Shown here piece by piece: positions 44,386 to 55,186 of a DNA stretch of 64,000 nt. Within the stretch, counting starts at the first letter, position 1; each line of letters begins with the position of its first letter. Under the pieces are notes generated by a model. The model was not told the origin of the DNA. It saw nothing but the letters and a program-made list of their open reading frames with translations, and ran no database searches. A program made the position numbers and the translations under genes. Source of the stretch: Rhododendron vialii. Taxonomy: Eukaryota; Streptophyta; Magnoliopsida; Ericales; Ericaceae. The DNA lies in contig NC_080564.1 in assembly GCF_030253575.1 (NCBI RefSeq), forward strand, positions 10,584,501 through 10,648,500. Reading direction: 5' to 3'.

Positions 44386-46131
44386 ACTTTCATATTCGAT
44401 ATGAAATTTATTACGGATTCAAAGATATAACCCATTTTTTAGCTGGTTAGAATAGAATTAGGAACAATTAAATCCAGACGGAAGGAGTAGCTCTTTTTCA
44501 TTCTGAACACAAATCATTACCATTTTGTTGGCATTTCAATGGTCGATTTCACATGTTTACAACAATGCTACCTTCACCGCTCACTTTCATCGTTACCCTA
44601 ATCTTACCGTCCGTCTCGGCAATCAGTGGTCCCGAATTTAAAAGAATAGAGTTCTTTTAAAATCCGGACCGTTCAAAATACTTTTGAACGGTGAAATTGA
44701 GTGCGGTGAGAGGAGAGGTGAAAAGGAGCGGTAGGTGTAGACTTTTCTCTCTATCTCTTTTCACTCATTACCCAAAATCCAAATACCAAAATGAACAAGC
44801 AAGGTTAGTAGTTTAGCATTTGAGGGGGGCTACTTGGAAAGCCCGGTTTCTAAAACACACTTACGAGACTCTGATTAGGTTACATGATAAAAAAATCTGT
44901 GGTTAAGGTTAATTGGTATTTTCAGTTTACGACTCGATGATTTTTAGGACACAAGGATAGCACGATATAATTTTAAGGGTTCAGAAACACAAAATAAAAC
45001 AAGGAGAAATAAAAGAAGAGAATAGAAAACAGTGGAAGAAAGGAAAGAAGGGCAGTTCGTGCACCCTCCCCTGATTCAAACCGACTTCCAAAAGTATTGA
45101 ACCCTTAAAATTATATCGTGCTATTCTTGTGTCCTAAAAATCATCGAGTCGTAAACTGAAAATACCAATTAACCTTAACCACAGATTTTTTTATCATGTA
45201 TCCTAATCAGAGTCTCGTAAGTGTGTTTTAGAAACCGGGCTTTCCAAGTAGCCCCCCTCAAATGCTAAACTACTAACCTTGCTTGTTCATTTTGGTATTT
45301 GGATTTTGGGTAATGAGTGAAAAGAGATAGAGAGAAAAGTCTACACCTACCGCTCCTTTTCACCTCTCCTCTCACCGCACTCAATTTCACCGTTCAAAAG
45401 TATTTTGAACGGTCCGAATTTTAAAAGAACTCTATTCTTTTAAATTCGGGACCACTGATTGCCGAGACGGACGGTAACGATGAAAGTGAGCGGTGAAGGT
45501 AGCATTGTTGTATTAGTATACCAATCGAGTCAAAAAAAAAAAACGACAAAAGGTGTAAACATGTGAAATCGACCATTGAAATGCCAGCAAAATGGTAATG
45601 ATTTGTGTTCAGAATGAAAAAGAGCCACTCCCTCCGTCTGGATTTAATTGTTCCTAATTCTATTCTAACCAGCTAAAAAACGGGTTATATCTTTGAATCC
45701 GTAATAAATTTCATATCGAATATGAAAGTGCCCCTATAAAAATGCCTAAACCCCTAGGGTATCCTATGAAAATGCCTAAACGGCTAAATCGCTAAAACCC
45801 TATAATAGAAAAGTGCACCCTAAAACCCTCTATGGCTCTATGAAAGCGCATAAACCTAAACCCTAAAACGCTAGAGTACCCTAAAACCCTAGGCTACACT
45901 AAGATTTTAGAGTACCCTAAAATCCTAATATGACACTTCCATTAATAGTAAATGTATTTTTGTAAAGGTGGACCTACTGATGATTAAAAAGTATTTCATC
46001 TCTCATCAATAAAAATTAAGTTTCACTTTACTATACTTAGAAGTAAAAATCTCTAAAAAGAACCATGTCATTGAAAGGATTTCGAACATTTTCCAAGTCC
46101 CCCGCCCACAATGTATGTATAGGACCCCATC

Positions 46132-46545
46132 TAGGCCTGTCAATGGACTGGATTCGATCCGAAAAATTCGATCCGGATCCGGATCGGATCGGATTAAATC
46201 CGTTATCAATCCGAATCCGAACTTTATTTTTTTAAAAAAAATAGTAAAATTTTTATTTTGAAAAAAAAAATGTTTAAGAAGTTGTATTTTTATTTTTAAT
46301 TTTTAAAATTTTTTTTCGGAAAATAATTTTTTTTGAAAAAAAAAATTGTATTTTTTTGAAAAAAATATTTTTTTTTGGCTAAAATTTTTGAAGTAAAAAA
46401 AGTTTTCGGATCGGATCCGGATTTTTCGGATTCGGATCCGGATTCTCACTATCGGATTTGAGTCTTATCGGATCCGAATCGGATTGTGTCTTATCGGATC
46501 CGGATCTGTCGGATCCGAATCGGATCCGGCCCATTGACAGGCCTA
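46132..46545. mobile_element. hAT MITE with GGATCCGGAT subterminal words
   Basis: Terminal repeats TAGGCCTGTCAATGG and CCATTGACAGGCCTA are flanked by the exact 8-bp duplication ACCCCATC (46124-46131 and 46546-46553). Subterminal zones are arrays of GGATCCGGATCGGATC words in both orientations around an AT-rich core. The left arm of the inverted repeat has the empty site, so insertion came after the duplication. Confidence 0.92.
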
Positions 46546-46594
46546 ACCCCATCGCCACACGATTAATGGGCTTAATTTCATGGTTATTTATTCT

Positions 46595-47160
46595 CTAGGT
46601 GCTTCTGTTCTGATTACCCAATTGGTAGTCGGACAATGGAAAGTTGGTCTTGGCCTTCACTCCCCGAAACCCCACGGCGGCTCTGTCATAAGCCCTGGCG
46701 GCCGCCTCTGCAGTCTCGAAAGTTCCCAGCCACACTCCGGCTGCCAGCCGGGGGTCTCGAATCTCTGCCGCCCACTTTCCCCACGGCCTCTGCCTCACTC
46801 CCCTGTATTTAAACATAACCTTCCTCCTCTTCACACCCTTGTCATCACCTGTGGAGGTTGTTGGCGCGAAAAAGTTACACCCCAAGCAGCCGTCGATTTT
46901 GCAGAACCGACACGCGTCACCGTCAGGGAGCAAGGGGATGATGGGATTGGGGCAGTTCTGTTCCGTTCCTGTCCCATGATCACCTGAGGAGACCGTCTTG
47001 GATGGGGTGGCACCTCGGGATGTGCCAACGCCGGAGATGACGTGTTTGAGTACCGAGACCATGATAGAGAATTCTACCTCCGGCGGCAAATGGAAGAGGA
47101 GGGGAGACGGGGCCGAGTCGTACCTCTCTGCTTGATTTCCTCTTTGACGGGCTTGTCCAT
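46595..47160 (-). pseudogene. Second ERF109-like copy, probably inactive
   Basis: Inverted copy of 43339-43917. ATG at 47160-47158 is conserved, but near codon 8 the run is one A shorter than in the left copy (GAGGAAATC against GAGGAAAATC), so the ATG frame leaves the ERF frame; the remaining frame, from [20 protein letters not shown] to the end, is open. It retains the whole cysteine motif and AP2 domain ([19 protein letters not shown]) with few changes. A downstream in-frame ATG (IMVSV) could start a shorter protein with an intact AP2 domain. Its promoter is split by a 4.8-kb Helitron. Few substitutions suggest recent duplication. Confidence 0.85.
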
Positions 47161-47244
47161 TTCAATTTTTGTAGGAATAGGAAAAAAGTAGTGTACTAGG
47201 TAGTGACAGAGAACAACCTACGAACACTTCTTTATTTATATATA

Positions 47245-47373
47245 CTAGAGGCCGGAGCGTCGAATTTTCACAATATTTGTGAAAATTTGATCTAACAATT
47301 AGTGGGAAACATTTTTATGAAAACGTTGTAAAAATCTACTTGCACACGCATCGCGTGTGCTCCGGCCTCTAGT
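47245..47373. repeat. Inverted pair of Helitron-like 3' ends
   Basis: ACTAGAGGCCGGAGC and GCTCCGGCCTCTAGT face each other 100 bp apart. The right-hand one is preceded by a strong hairpin (GCACACGC loop GCGTGTGC), the usual layout just before a Helitron CTAG terminus, but in the opposite orientation to the 4.8-kb element. It may be a small nested element or a second terminus. Confidence 0.55.
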
Positions 47374-47868
47374 TACGTTAAATGGGTGGACATTTGCAGT
47401 CAGTGATGGTGATGAATCGGTGATGGTTCAAAAACTTTTGGAAAATGTGTGAAATTTCAAAAACTTTTGGATTTACCCTAATTTGAATTCCTGAAATGAT
47501 TACATTAAATGGGAGGACATTTGCACCATGAGAATTCTTCATTTTTTTTCCCCTTTACGCACAGCTTTACCAACATTTCATTCTGAACCATATCAGTTAG
47601 TACCCTTCCACGGAAGAAAAATACACCAAACAATATAAGATGGGGAAATTACTGGTCAGTGGAGGACGAAGCCATTATTCACCAACTTTCATGGTCTACA
47701 GTCCTGAAATCACCAATACATGGTAACCATAACACCAGTGAAACAGTGGGGATAATTTTGCCCTTAATATAAAATGGCATCGTTAAATCAAAACCCTTTC
47801 CCTTCTCATTCTCTCTCTCAAAACACGATACGTACAGACCCAGAGCAATTTGAAATTCGAAACAGACC

Positions 47869-47910
<42 letters not shown>

Positions 47911-48547
47911 TTTGGTCTCGATTGCTCTCGGCTTTGATCCAACTATTCGAAATTCATTTCCGATGGGGCAACTCTAAGCGCTAGACTTTCAGTCCACTTT
48001 GAACGCATTTCTGCTACTATTCGAAATTCCAAAATTGATGGTTTTGGCACCAAATTGTCCGTCTACGTGTTAGCTTTCATTCCTAATTTGAATCACTCAA
48101 AACCGACCTATAGAATTCCTTAAAATCAGTTTCTGTTCAAAGGAGATTTTTCCAACCTGGACAGTTTCAAAGTTTTCCAGATTACACCTCTCCTCCACTA
48201 TTTTATACATTTTCCAGAGTATTAAGAGTAACACAAACATTTTTGTTTCAACCATCGTACAAACATTTTTGGACAACTATGGTTTTTCACATTGGTTCAC
48301 ATTTATGATTTACTACATCATGAATGAATGAATGAAAGTGAACTTGGTTTTTTACATAGACGAATTCATATTGAAAAAGACCACTTCAAGTGGGGAAATT
48401 CCCAATGAACCAAAATGTAGTATGGAAGAACTTGTGATGACAATTTGAAGAATTTTATGTTTGTGGAGGAGTTTGCTCTATTCCTAAAGTACACAGACTA
48501 TGGATGCAGAATTTTGCACTAAATTCGAGATTTATAAACACAATCCC
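47374..48547. other. Helitron interior, nothing recognised
   Basis: TTAAATGGGNGGACATTTGC occurs twice (about 47388 and 47505). A CT microsatellite lies at 47873-47907 after a short ORF (MASLNQNPFPSHSLSQ) that may be a captured leader or first exon, but no continuation was found. Confidence 0.4.
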
Positions 48548-49235
48548 AGTCAACTTGAACCAACCTTATTTGGACAAAAAAAGGGCACGTCAAAAAATCA
48601 AACAGACTTTATGTTATATTGAAAAAAACCATTACATTTTTTGAAACAGATCAAGTCATATAGAGTTGGAGGAATGTCATCTCCGAGTCAACTTGAACCA
48701 ACCTGAATTTGGGCAAAAAATGGGTCACTTCACAAAATCAAACAGACTTTATATTATATTGAAAAAGACCATTACGTTTTTTGAAACAGACCAAGTCATA
48801 TAGAGTTGGAGGAATGTCATCTCCGAGCCAACTTGAACCAACCTGAATTTGGGCAAAAAATGGGCACGTCACAAAATCAAACAGACTTTATGTTATATTG
48901 AAAAAGACCATCACATTTTTTGAAACAGACCAAGTCATATAGAGTTGGAGGAATGTCATCTCCGAGTTAACTTGAACCAACCTGAATTTGGGCAAAAAAA
49001 GGGGGCACGTCACAAAATCAAACAGACTTTATGTTATATTGAAATTGACCATCACTTTTGTTGATAAAGACCAAGTCATATGTTGATCAATAAATGTCAA
49101 GCTCAACCAACCCTTTTTGGGCAAAAATATGGCACGTCAAAATATCAAATAGACTTTATGTTATATTGAAAAAGACCATTACGTTTTTTGAAACAGACCA
49201 AGTCATATAGGAACGTTAATATATCAAACAGACTT
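48548..49235. repeat. 139-bp tandem repeat, about five units
   Basis: Units share AAATCAAACAGACTTTATGT, TGAAACAGACCAAGTCATAT and AGAGTTGGAGGAATGTCATC. Neighbouring units start at about 48661, 48801 and 48940; outer units are more diverged. The array lies inside the Helitron. From 49236 to 50107 nothing is recognised except a short duplication (TTACAAAAAGAAACCA at 49981 and 50053). Confidence 0.85.
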
Positions 49236-50107
49236 GATTATATTAAATGGGAGATGACATTTTTCAATATATAACATAAAGTAATATATGCAATCAAAAT
49301 TTGTTCGGCTATACATTTCCATGCGAAAGTCATATCCATGCGAGAGCAAACTTTGACGACTAACTCATCAAACGATATGCTCTCTTCAATGATTGTGGCT
49401 TCAAATACACCACCCATTTACTTCCCCAAGCTACCATCCGTATTTGCCATGCGCTCACCACCCAAATAACAAAAACACATCAACTTTTGAGGAGTCGTTG
49501 ACATGGCTGCACAACATCAACCAAATATAGAACCATTATGCAATTCATACTCAATTACATGATACAATGGGCATTCAATTTTCCGAACAGTCCAAAAAAA
49601 CAAGCACATATACCCATGTGACCCTTTAACCTACACCCATAACACTTGTCTGGAAGTGGTAATCTGTAAATCACACAGGACAACAGTAGGAAGTCAAATA
49701 TTTGTATGGAGCAACTACAATGCTATGCAAAAACACGTAATTTAATCAAAAAGATTAATAACCACTAAACTCTTCAAAACCATATTACATTTTAATGCAA
49801 ATTTAACATTTTAATACTAATACTATTACATAGCACCCACAATTTAATGTTTATGTACAACACATTAAACTTACAAATTGTTCGCAAAATGTTAGATGCC
49901 ACAAATATATTACATTGGGAGTTCTTCAAATTGTCATCACATATTACATACAACGACTTGCCTTGGATTACATATGCTTTTTACAAAAAGAAACCAACCA
50001 CTAGCATATACCATTTCAAGTCGAAGCATCAGCTTCGATTACATTGTCTTCTTACAAAAAGAAACCACCTACTAGTCCCGCTTCCTAGAATTCTAAAACC
50101 AAAGCAT

Positions 50108-50670
50108 TTAACCGCTGCTTGAATAGGGCAGTCTCAAATACTTAGTTTCAGGCTTACTATGGTCCTCATGATAGCAAGTAGAATAACAACCAAAATGGAA
50201 CACCCACGCTGCCCACATCAGTCCATTGTTTTTCCTCACGTTTGCCTCCAATTCCTTGTTCTTTTTCTCACATTCTTTGATCCTCCTCCCATATTCCTTG
50301 TTCTTTTTCTCACATTCTTCGATCTTCCTCCCATATTCCTTACATTTTTCCTCCTGTTCCTTATATTTCATCTCAATTTCTTCCATCTTCGTCTCATATT
50401 CCACAATACGCTGTTTGAGTGACCATATGTCCCTCTGGGATCAGAGAACCACTTGTCTTGCTCACCAATGGGACCATCCAACTATTCAAAGTAATCACAG
50501 TGTGCACCACCAATTTTTGGTGAACCGGGATACCAATAAGGGCACCTGAAGAACCTTTTACCTGGATTCTTATCCGTCCACGAGGTGTGCAAGACCGCTT
50601 GCTCACTGTGCTCGCAAACTCGTATCCTCACAGGACTTCCCATCGTTCCACTACTTGAATTAGATTCCAT
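50108..50670 (-). pseudogene. GRF zinc finger protein with coiled coil, broken
   Basis: Starting at ATG 50670-50668 the minus strand encodes MESNSSSGTMGSPVRIRVCE then HSEQAVLHTSWTDKNPGKRF, FRCPYW and HCDYFE: a GRF-type zinc finger as found in small plant proteins of unknown role. TAG follows FE where the family has Trp. After LDGPIGEQDKWFSD the frame shifts by one base near 50430, and the other frame gives a lysine/glutamate-rich coiled coil (KYKEQEEKCKEYGRKIEECE, with a repeated KKNKEYGRRIKECE block) to a hydrophobic end and stop at about 50108. Two lesions make it a probable pseudogene. It lies within the Helitron, in the same orientation, and may be captured cargo. The region 50671-51420 upstream has a 52-bp tandem duplication (GAGGAGTCGCCGTCGCCTGG) like a leader. 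Confidence 0.75.
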
Positions 50671-51297
50671 GCCTCCTCTAACCAAACCAAAATATGTAAT
50701 TGTCATATAATATAAATAACAAGTGCATCGAGTATGTGACTTTGTTTCCATGATTATAAGAATTACATTACACGAGATGGTTGAAATAAAACATGAGTTA
50801 TATCCCATTTTGTAGAGTTCAAACATACACTAAAGATACCCATTTAACGTACAAGACTTGTCTATCAAAGTTAATCAAAATTCTAACAGGATAGCAATGC
50901 CAAGTGAAATATTTATATGGACTAAACTACATGTTCTGTACAAACCAAGTCATATAATCAAACACACCAAACAATCAACAAAAATGGAAACAACAAAGGG
51001 ACAACAAACTGATCCAACCAATAATCTACTAGTACAACTGTTGTAGGTAAACATCAGTCACATGCCAAACAAGAGCAAGCCAATAATCACCAATGTGAGC
51101 CAGATCTTGTGTAGAACCAACAACTAGGGTTCAATGGTCCACATTCGCTCTATTAATGAATTTTTATGCTAAATAAGAACAACCAGAAACAAAATTGAAA
51201 ATTATAGCTTCTTAACCCATCTTCAACTTCGACAAAACGAGTGTATCTTTGCTCTATGTATGTGTGTGTGTGTGAGAGAGAGAGATACCAGAGTGAG

Positions 51298-51392
51298 AAA
51301 CTGAGTGAGAGAGGAGTCGCCGTCGCCTGGTGTGAGGAGTCGAGAGAGACTGAGTGAGAGAGGAGTCGCCGTCGCCTGGTGTGTGGAACGAA
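51298..51392. repeat. 52-bp tandem duplication and GT/GA microsatellite
   Basis: ACTGAGTGAGAGAGGAGTCG and the following GCCTGGTGTG occur twice; (GT)n(GA)n lies just before at 51259-51286. Another direct duplication, TTCAAACACACCACACAGTT plus GTCAGATTGTCT, occurs at 51617 and 51676. The remaining sequence to 52029 is otherwise unassigned. Confidence 0.85.
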
Positions 51393-52032
51393 TGAGAGAT
51401 TGGGGAAAGAATGAATTTTAGGGCTTAGAAGTGATATATAAAGGAGGGTAAAATAGACATTTCAAGTGGGCACTCCATGTATTTGTCAATAATTTCCCTC
51501 CTGTCATGCAGAGTGGTAGTTTCAAGACTGCAGACCATGATTTTGGAATAAATCTGGGTCGACACCTCTAACCCGTCATTTTCCCATATAAGAAAGAGAA
51601 GGAAAAAGATGGAGAAATGAGAGCATTTCAAACACACCACACAGTTGTCAGATTGTCTGGGAAGGGAAAAGAACTTCAAACACACCACACAGTTGTCAGA
51701 TTGTCTTCACTTTTGTGGCCTTGATCTTGATGAGTGTGCAGTTCAAACAAATTGAAGCCAAAAGTAGAAAACGCCTATCACTCTCTCTCTCCCAATCTTT
51801 GCTTATGAAGAAGGTACTGTGTTTTGACAAAAAAATGGAAAGAAAAGAGAGCAGTTCAAGAAAAGAGACGTAGGCATGGCACTTGGGAGGTAGTTTTATT
51901 TGGGGTCTTACTGTTTTACCCCTACAGTTTTTATCCACATAAATTACAGGTTTGGGGGTATTTTTGAAAATGAAAATACATGACAGGGAGACACCAAATT
52001 GATGCTCTCCCTTTATATATTAGAATAGATAA

Positions 52033-52035
<3 letters not shown>

Positions 52036-52092
<57 letters not shown>

Positions 52093-52100
52093 CACACACT
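52036..52100. repeat. (TA)n(CA)n microsatellite
   Basis: About 22 TA units then about nine CA units, in the region that corresponds to the TATA box side of the interrupted ERF promoter. Confidence 0.95.
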
Positions 52101-52187
52101 CCAAAGTAAATTACTACTAGTCTTTAACCAAAAAAAAATACTACTAGTCGTATTTGAAAATGGAGGACCACGTGGGTGCTTTTGACA
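52101..52187 (-). promoter_or_regulatory. Detached upstream promoter of the second ERF copy
   Basis: On the minus strand TGTCAAAAGCACCCACGTGG and TC, identical to 43207-43228, precede TTTACTTTGG, matching 43234-43243. The G-box is thus conserved but sits about 5 kb from the second ERF coding region because of the Helitron. Confidence 0.8.
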
Positions 52188-52315
52188 AGATTATGAGGGA
52201 CGCGGGGGCTCTGTTGTACATGGGAGGCAGCAGCCCCTATCCAGCCCTTGAATGACAGCGTTTTGGAAGGAAGAAAAAACCTTGTCATCCTTATTTGCAA
52301 AATCCTATGGAGCAA

Positions 52316-52862
52316 AAACTTAATTACGAGAGTCCTAGAAATAAAATTTAATTATGTCTCTTTAGAATAATATGATCAAAATAATAAGATTTTCATATTG
52401 GTTCAAACAGATTTAAAATTGGAGTACTTAATTTTTTAATCATATTTTTTATTTTATATAAACAATCTAAAAAAATTCAGTGCTCAAATTTTCAATCCGT
52501 TTTAACCGATGCAAAGATCTTATTATTCTAGTCATATTATTCTCAAGAGTCATAATTAATTTGTCTCTAGGTCTCTCATAATTAAGTATATGCTCTTTAT
52601 TTAGGACTCTGTGGAGCAAATACATGATTATAAGAGCCCTAGAGACAAAATTTAATTATGACCCTTTAAAATAATAAGATCTTTGCACTCGTTCAAACGG
52701 ATTGAAAATTAGAGCACTTAAATTTTTTTAGACTTTTTATATATTAAAAAATTAAGTGCTCCAATTTTGAATCCGTTTGAACCAGTGCGAAGATTTTATT
52801 ATTATGATCATATTATTCTAAAAAGACATAATTAAATTTTGTCTCTAAAACTTTTATAATCG
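52316..52862. repeat. Two tandem foldback elements
   Basis: 52316-52582 and 52615-52862 are each palindromic and similar to each other: arms carry AAATTTAATTATGTCTCTTT, TTCAAACAGATTTAAAATTG and GTGCTCAAATTTTCAATCCG-type words in mirrored order. No ORF. Confidence 0.75.
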
Positions 52863-54970
52863 GGTGTAGTATGGATACTGTTAATTGTGTAATAAATGAG
52901 GGTGAAATACATATATAAGTGCAATTAGGTATGGGATTGCAAAGTATGCTTGTGTATGTAACTTAGTTTAGTCCTTAATCAAGTAATAGTTTTGTTGGAG
53001 TAAAAGAATTGGAAACCGAGGCACTTGGAGCCCTAATTAGCTTACTGTTGGGAACATATATGTATACCTTTCTGAAGACAGTAATTTGTTTAATAAAGTG
53101 TGGTTATTTGGCTAACTTAATTAGGTCTACTGATAGAGTTAGATAATGACCACAAACCATTTCTAAGCCGAATAGGCCAACTCAGAATCGAGAAGGCCTA
53201 CAGATATTTCATTTACGCAATTGGATACGCAATGACATGAATTTGTTGGCAAATAGGTCAATCCAAGATTTAAGCAAGAGGACGATCAAGTTTTCATTTT
53301 AGCTCTCAAAAATTCAAAGGTGAGATACTCTAATGTTAGTTATATTGCTTTTTCAAACAAATTATGTTGTGTGTTTCATATTCTCAAAAGTTATGATATG
53401 TTATAAGGAAGCATGATTTGATGAACTGTTTTTATGCCTCATAATCTTATGCCATGGGAAAATGCTACGAACTTTTTATTGTGAGATGCTAATATTACGA
53501 GGATGACTACGATTATAAAGTGATATTTTATGAGAATGGCTATGTTTAAGAAGGGATGATTCCATGAACACCAGCCTTGCCATTTAAAACTGACGGTGTA
53601 ATGTTATTATGATTCTATTAACACAGGCCTTACCATCCAAAGGTGACATTGAACATCGGCCTTGCCATCTAAAGGTGACGGTGTAATGTCATTATGATTC
53701 TATGATCTCAAAGTTTGATGCATCGATCCAGATAGCGGTGTCCCGGGTCAGGGGGACGAATTTTAGAGATACCATGACCAACGAAGGGGTTATAAGGGAG
53801 GAATGTTATGTGGCACCAGCTGCCAGTGATTTGATCATTTCACACCACGAGGGGTCGCTCCCCTATTCATGTTTAGCTGTTGGAAGTTCATCACAAGACT
53901 AAGCAAGGTTTACATGATGCAAGTTTTTCTTATGAGTTTTGTGCTAAAGTTATGGTATGTTACGTACGAGAAGTTACAAAGATTATTTCAATGGTAAAAC
54001 ATATAACTCTGGTATAGTATCTCACACGAGCTGTCGGCTTATGAAAATTAATTATTTTCCTATAGGTATTGCCAAGTAGGATTAAGAAACGCTGCTGCCT
54101 GGAGGACATGTAAAGAAAGTGTTTAGTCAACGTTTTGAAAACTTAAAAGTTGGGAAATTGACTACTCCCTGTTTGGTGTAAGGTCACCTTATGTTATAAG
54201 GTTTTAAATCTTTAACGTTCTGACGGTATTTTTGTGTCAATTATGCATTTGCATTTTTAAATTTTTATAGTCTTTGCATCTCTTGGACTAGGTAATGAGG
54301 CCTCGGGTGGAGGTTAGATTCACTGGCCGGTCACATTAATCCTATCATTTAACAACTTTTGGGATAGGATCGTGACACTACTCGTCCTACAAATTTGAAG
54401 GGTGAGAGAATTTTTTTGATATCTGCTGGAGCATGTAAAAGAGACTAGAAGTCTAGAACCTTCTTTCTTTTGGAAGAGCTCGAAGAATGTGATCCAGCCA
54501 GCCTACACTCTATCAAAGCAAGTCATCGGAGCTTGTCCAGTTTTTTGCACCTCAGTTTTAGTAATATTTGTATTTTGTTGTTTTGTTCTTGTTAATTTCC
54601 ACCAGGTTGAGTTTACACTATATTTGTTATCTTCGGTATTTTTTTTTTATACTAAAACCTACCTTTCTTAATATTTGTTTAACTTTTTGTTGTAATTTTT
54701 AAAATTAATCGTTCGTCTTGACCAGAATAATCGAAAAAGTATTAAAATATGGATCGAAATTGAAAATATTCATATAAAATGGCACCGTTGACAAAAAAAA
54801 AATCGGTTGTTCAGTATTTTTTCGTCTTTAGTTAACTTTTTTCGCTTTTGGTCATAATTTTAGTTTAAAATTTCTCTTGTCGAGACGAATGATTAATAAA
54901 AAAATGAACATGGATTCAACAAGATTTAACAAAAATGCCGAAACGAAAAATACAAAAAAAGGGGGATAGA
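52863..54970. other. Unassigned repetitive region
   Basis: 53565-53705 holds about three diverged units of GGCCTTGCCATCTAAAGGTG / GTGTAATGTCATTATGATTC. The ORF at 53702-53902 has no recognisable motif. 54280-54390 (GGATAGGATCGTGACAC) is suggestive of an LTR retrotransposon fossil but no ends are visible. 54690-54960 has a copy of the dispersed module in both orientations. Confidence 0.4.
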
Positions 54971-55186
54971 ACCCCTAACAACTAGGGCTGTCTACAGGTC
55001 GGGTTTGGTCGGGTACTTTTTGTCAGATTGTGAAATATGCGCCCGAGACCAACCGAAATGTTGTCGGGTCGTCGGATTGGAAAAAAAAAAAGGACTTCAT
55101 ATAGAAATCAGGAGAGAGAGAGGAACCCAAATACATACAGAATTACAGATCAAGGAACATATCAGTAACATCACTTTCTATTGGGA

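Larger units (their letters stand above)
43207..44983 (+). repeat. Left arm of ERF109 inverted repeat
   Basis: From the upstream G-box region through the ERF gene and 1 kb of 3' flank, the sequence is repeated in inverted orientation at 45098-47244 (continuing at 52100-52187). The arms are nearly identical over about 1.75 kb. A 114-bp spacer (44984-45097) separates them. The arm contains degenerate telomere-like words (44164-44385). Confidence 0.95.
45098..47244 (-). repeat. Right arm of ERF109 inverted repeat
   Basis: Inverted counterpart of 43240-44983. Differences visible by eye: a 414-bp hAT MITE at 46132-46545, an extra 40-bp stretch near 45510-45555, a 15-bp loss in the coding region (GGNDG missing) and scattered base changes. 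The outer part of the arm is cut off by the Helitron starting at 47245 and resumes beyond it. Confidence 0.95.
47245..52029 (-). mobile_element. Helitron in the promoter of the second ERF copy
   Basis: On the minus strand the element begins TCTATTCTAATATATAAAGG at 52029 and ends GCTCCGGCCTCTAG at 47245, between a host A and T, as Helitrons do; there are no terminal inverted repeats joining the two ends and no target duplication. Comparing with the left ERF arm, host sequence stops at 47244 and resumes after 52029 (CCAAAGTAAA at 52101, then the G-box module), which sets the boundaries independently. It carries no helicase. Inside are a short palindrome (47245-47373), a 139-bp tandem repeat and a GRF zinc finger gene fragment. 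Confidence 0.75.
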
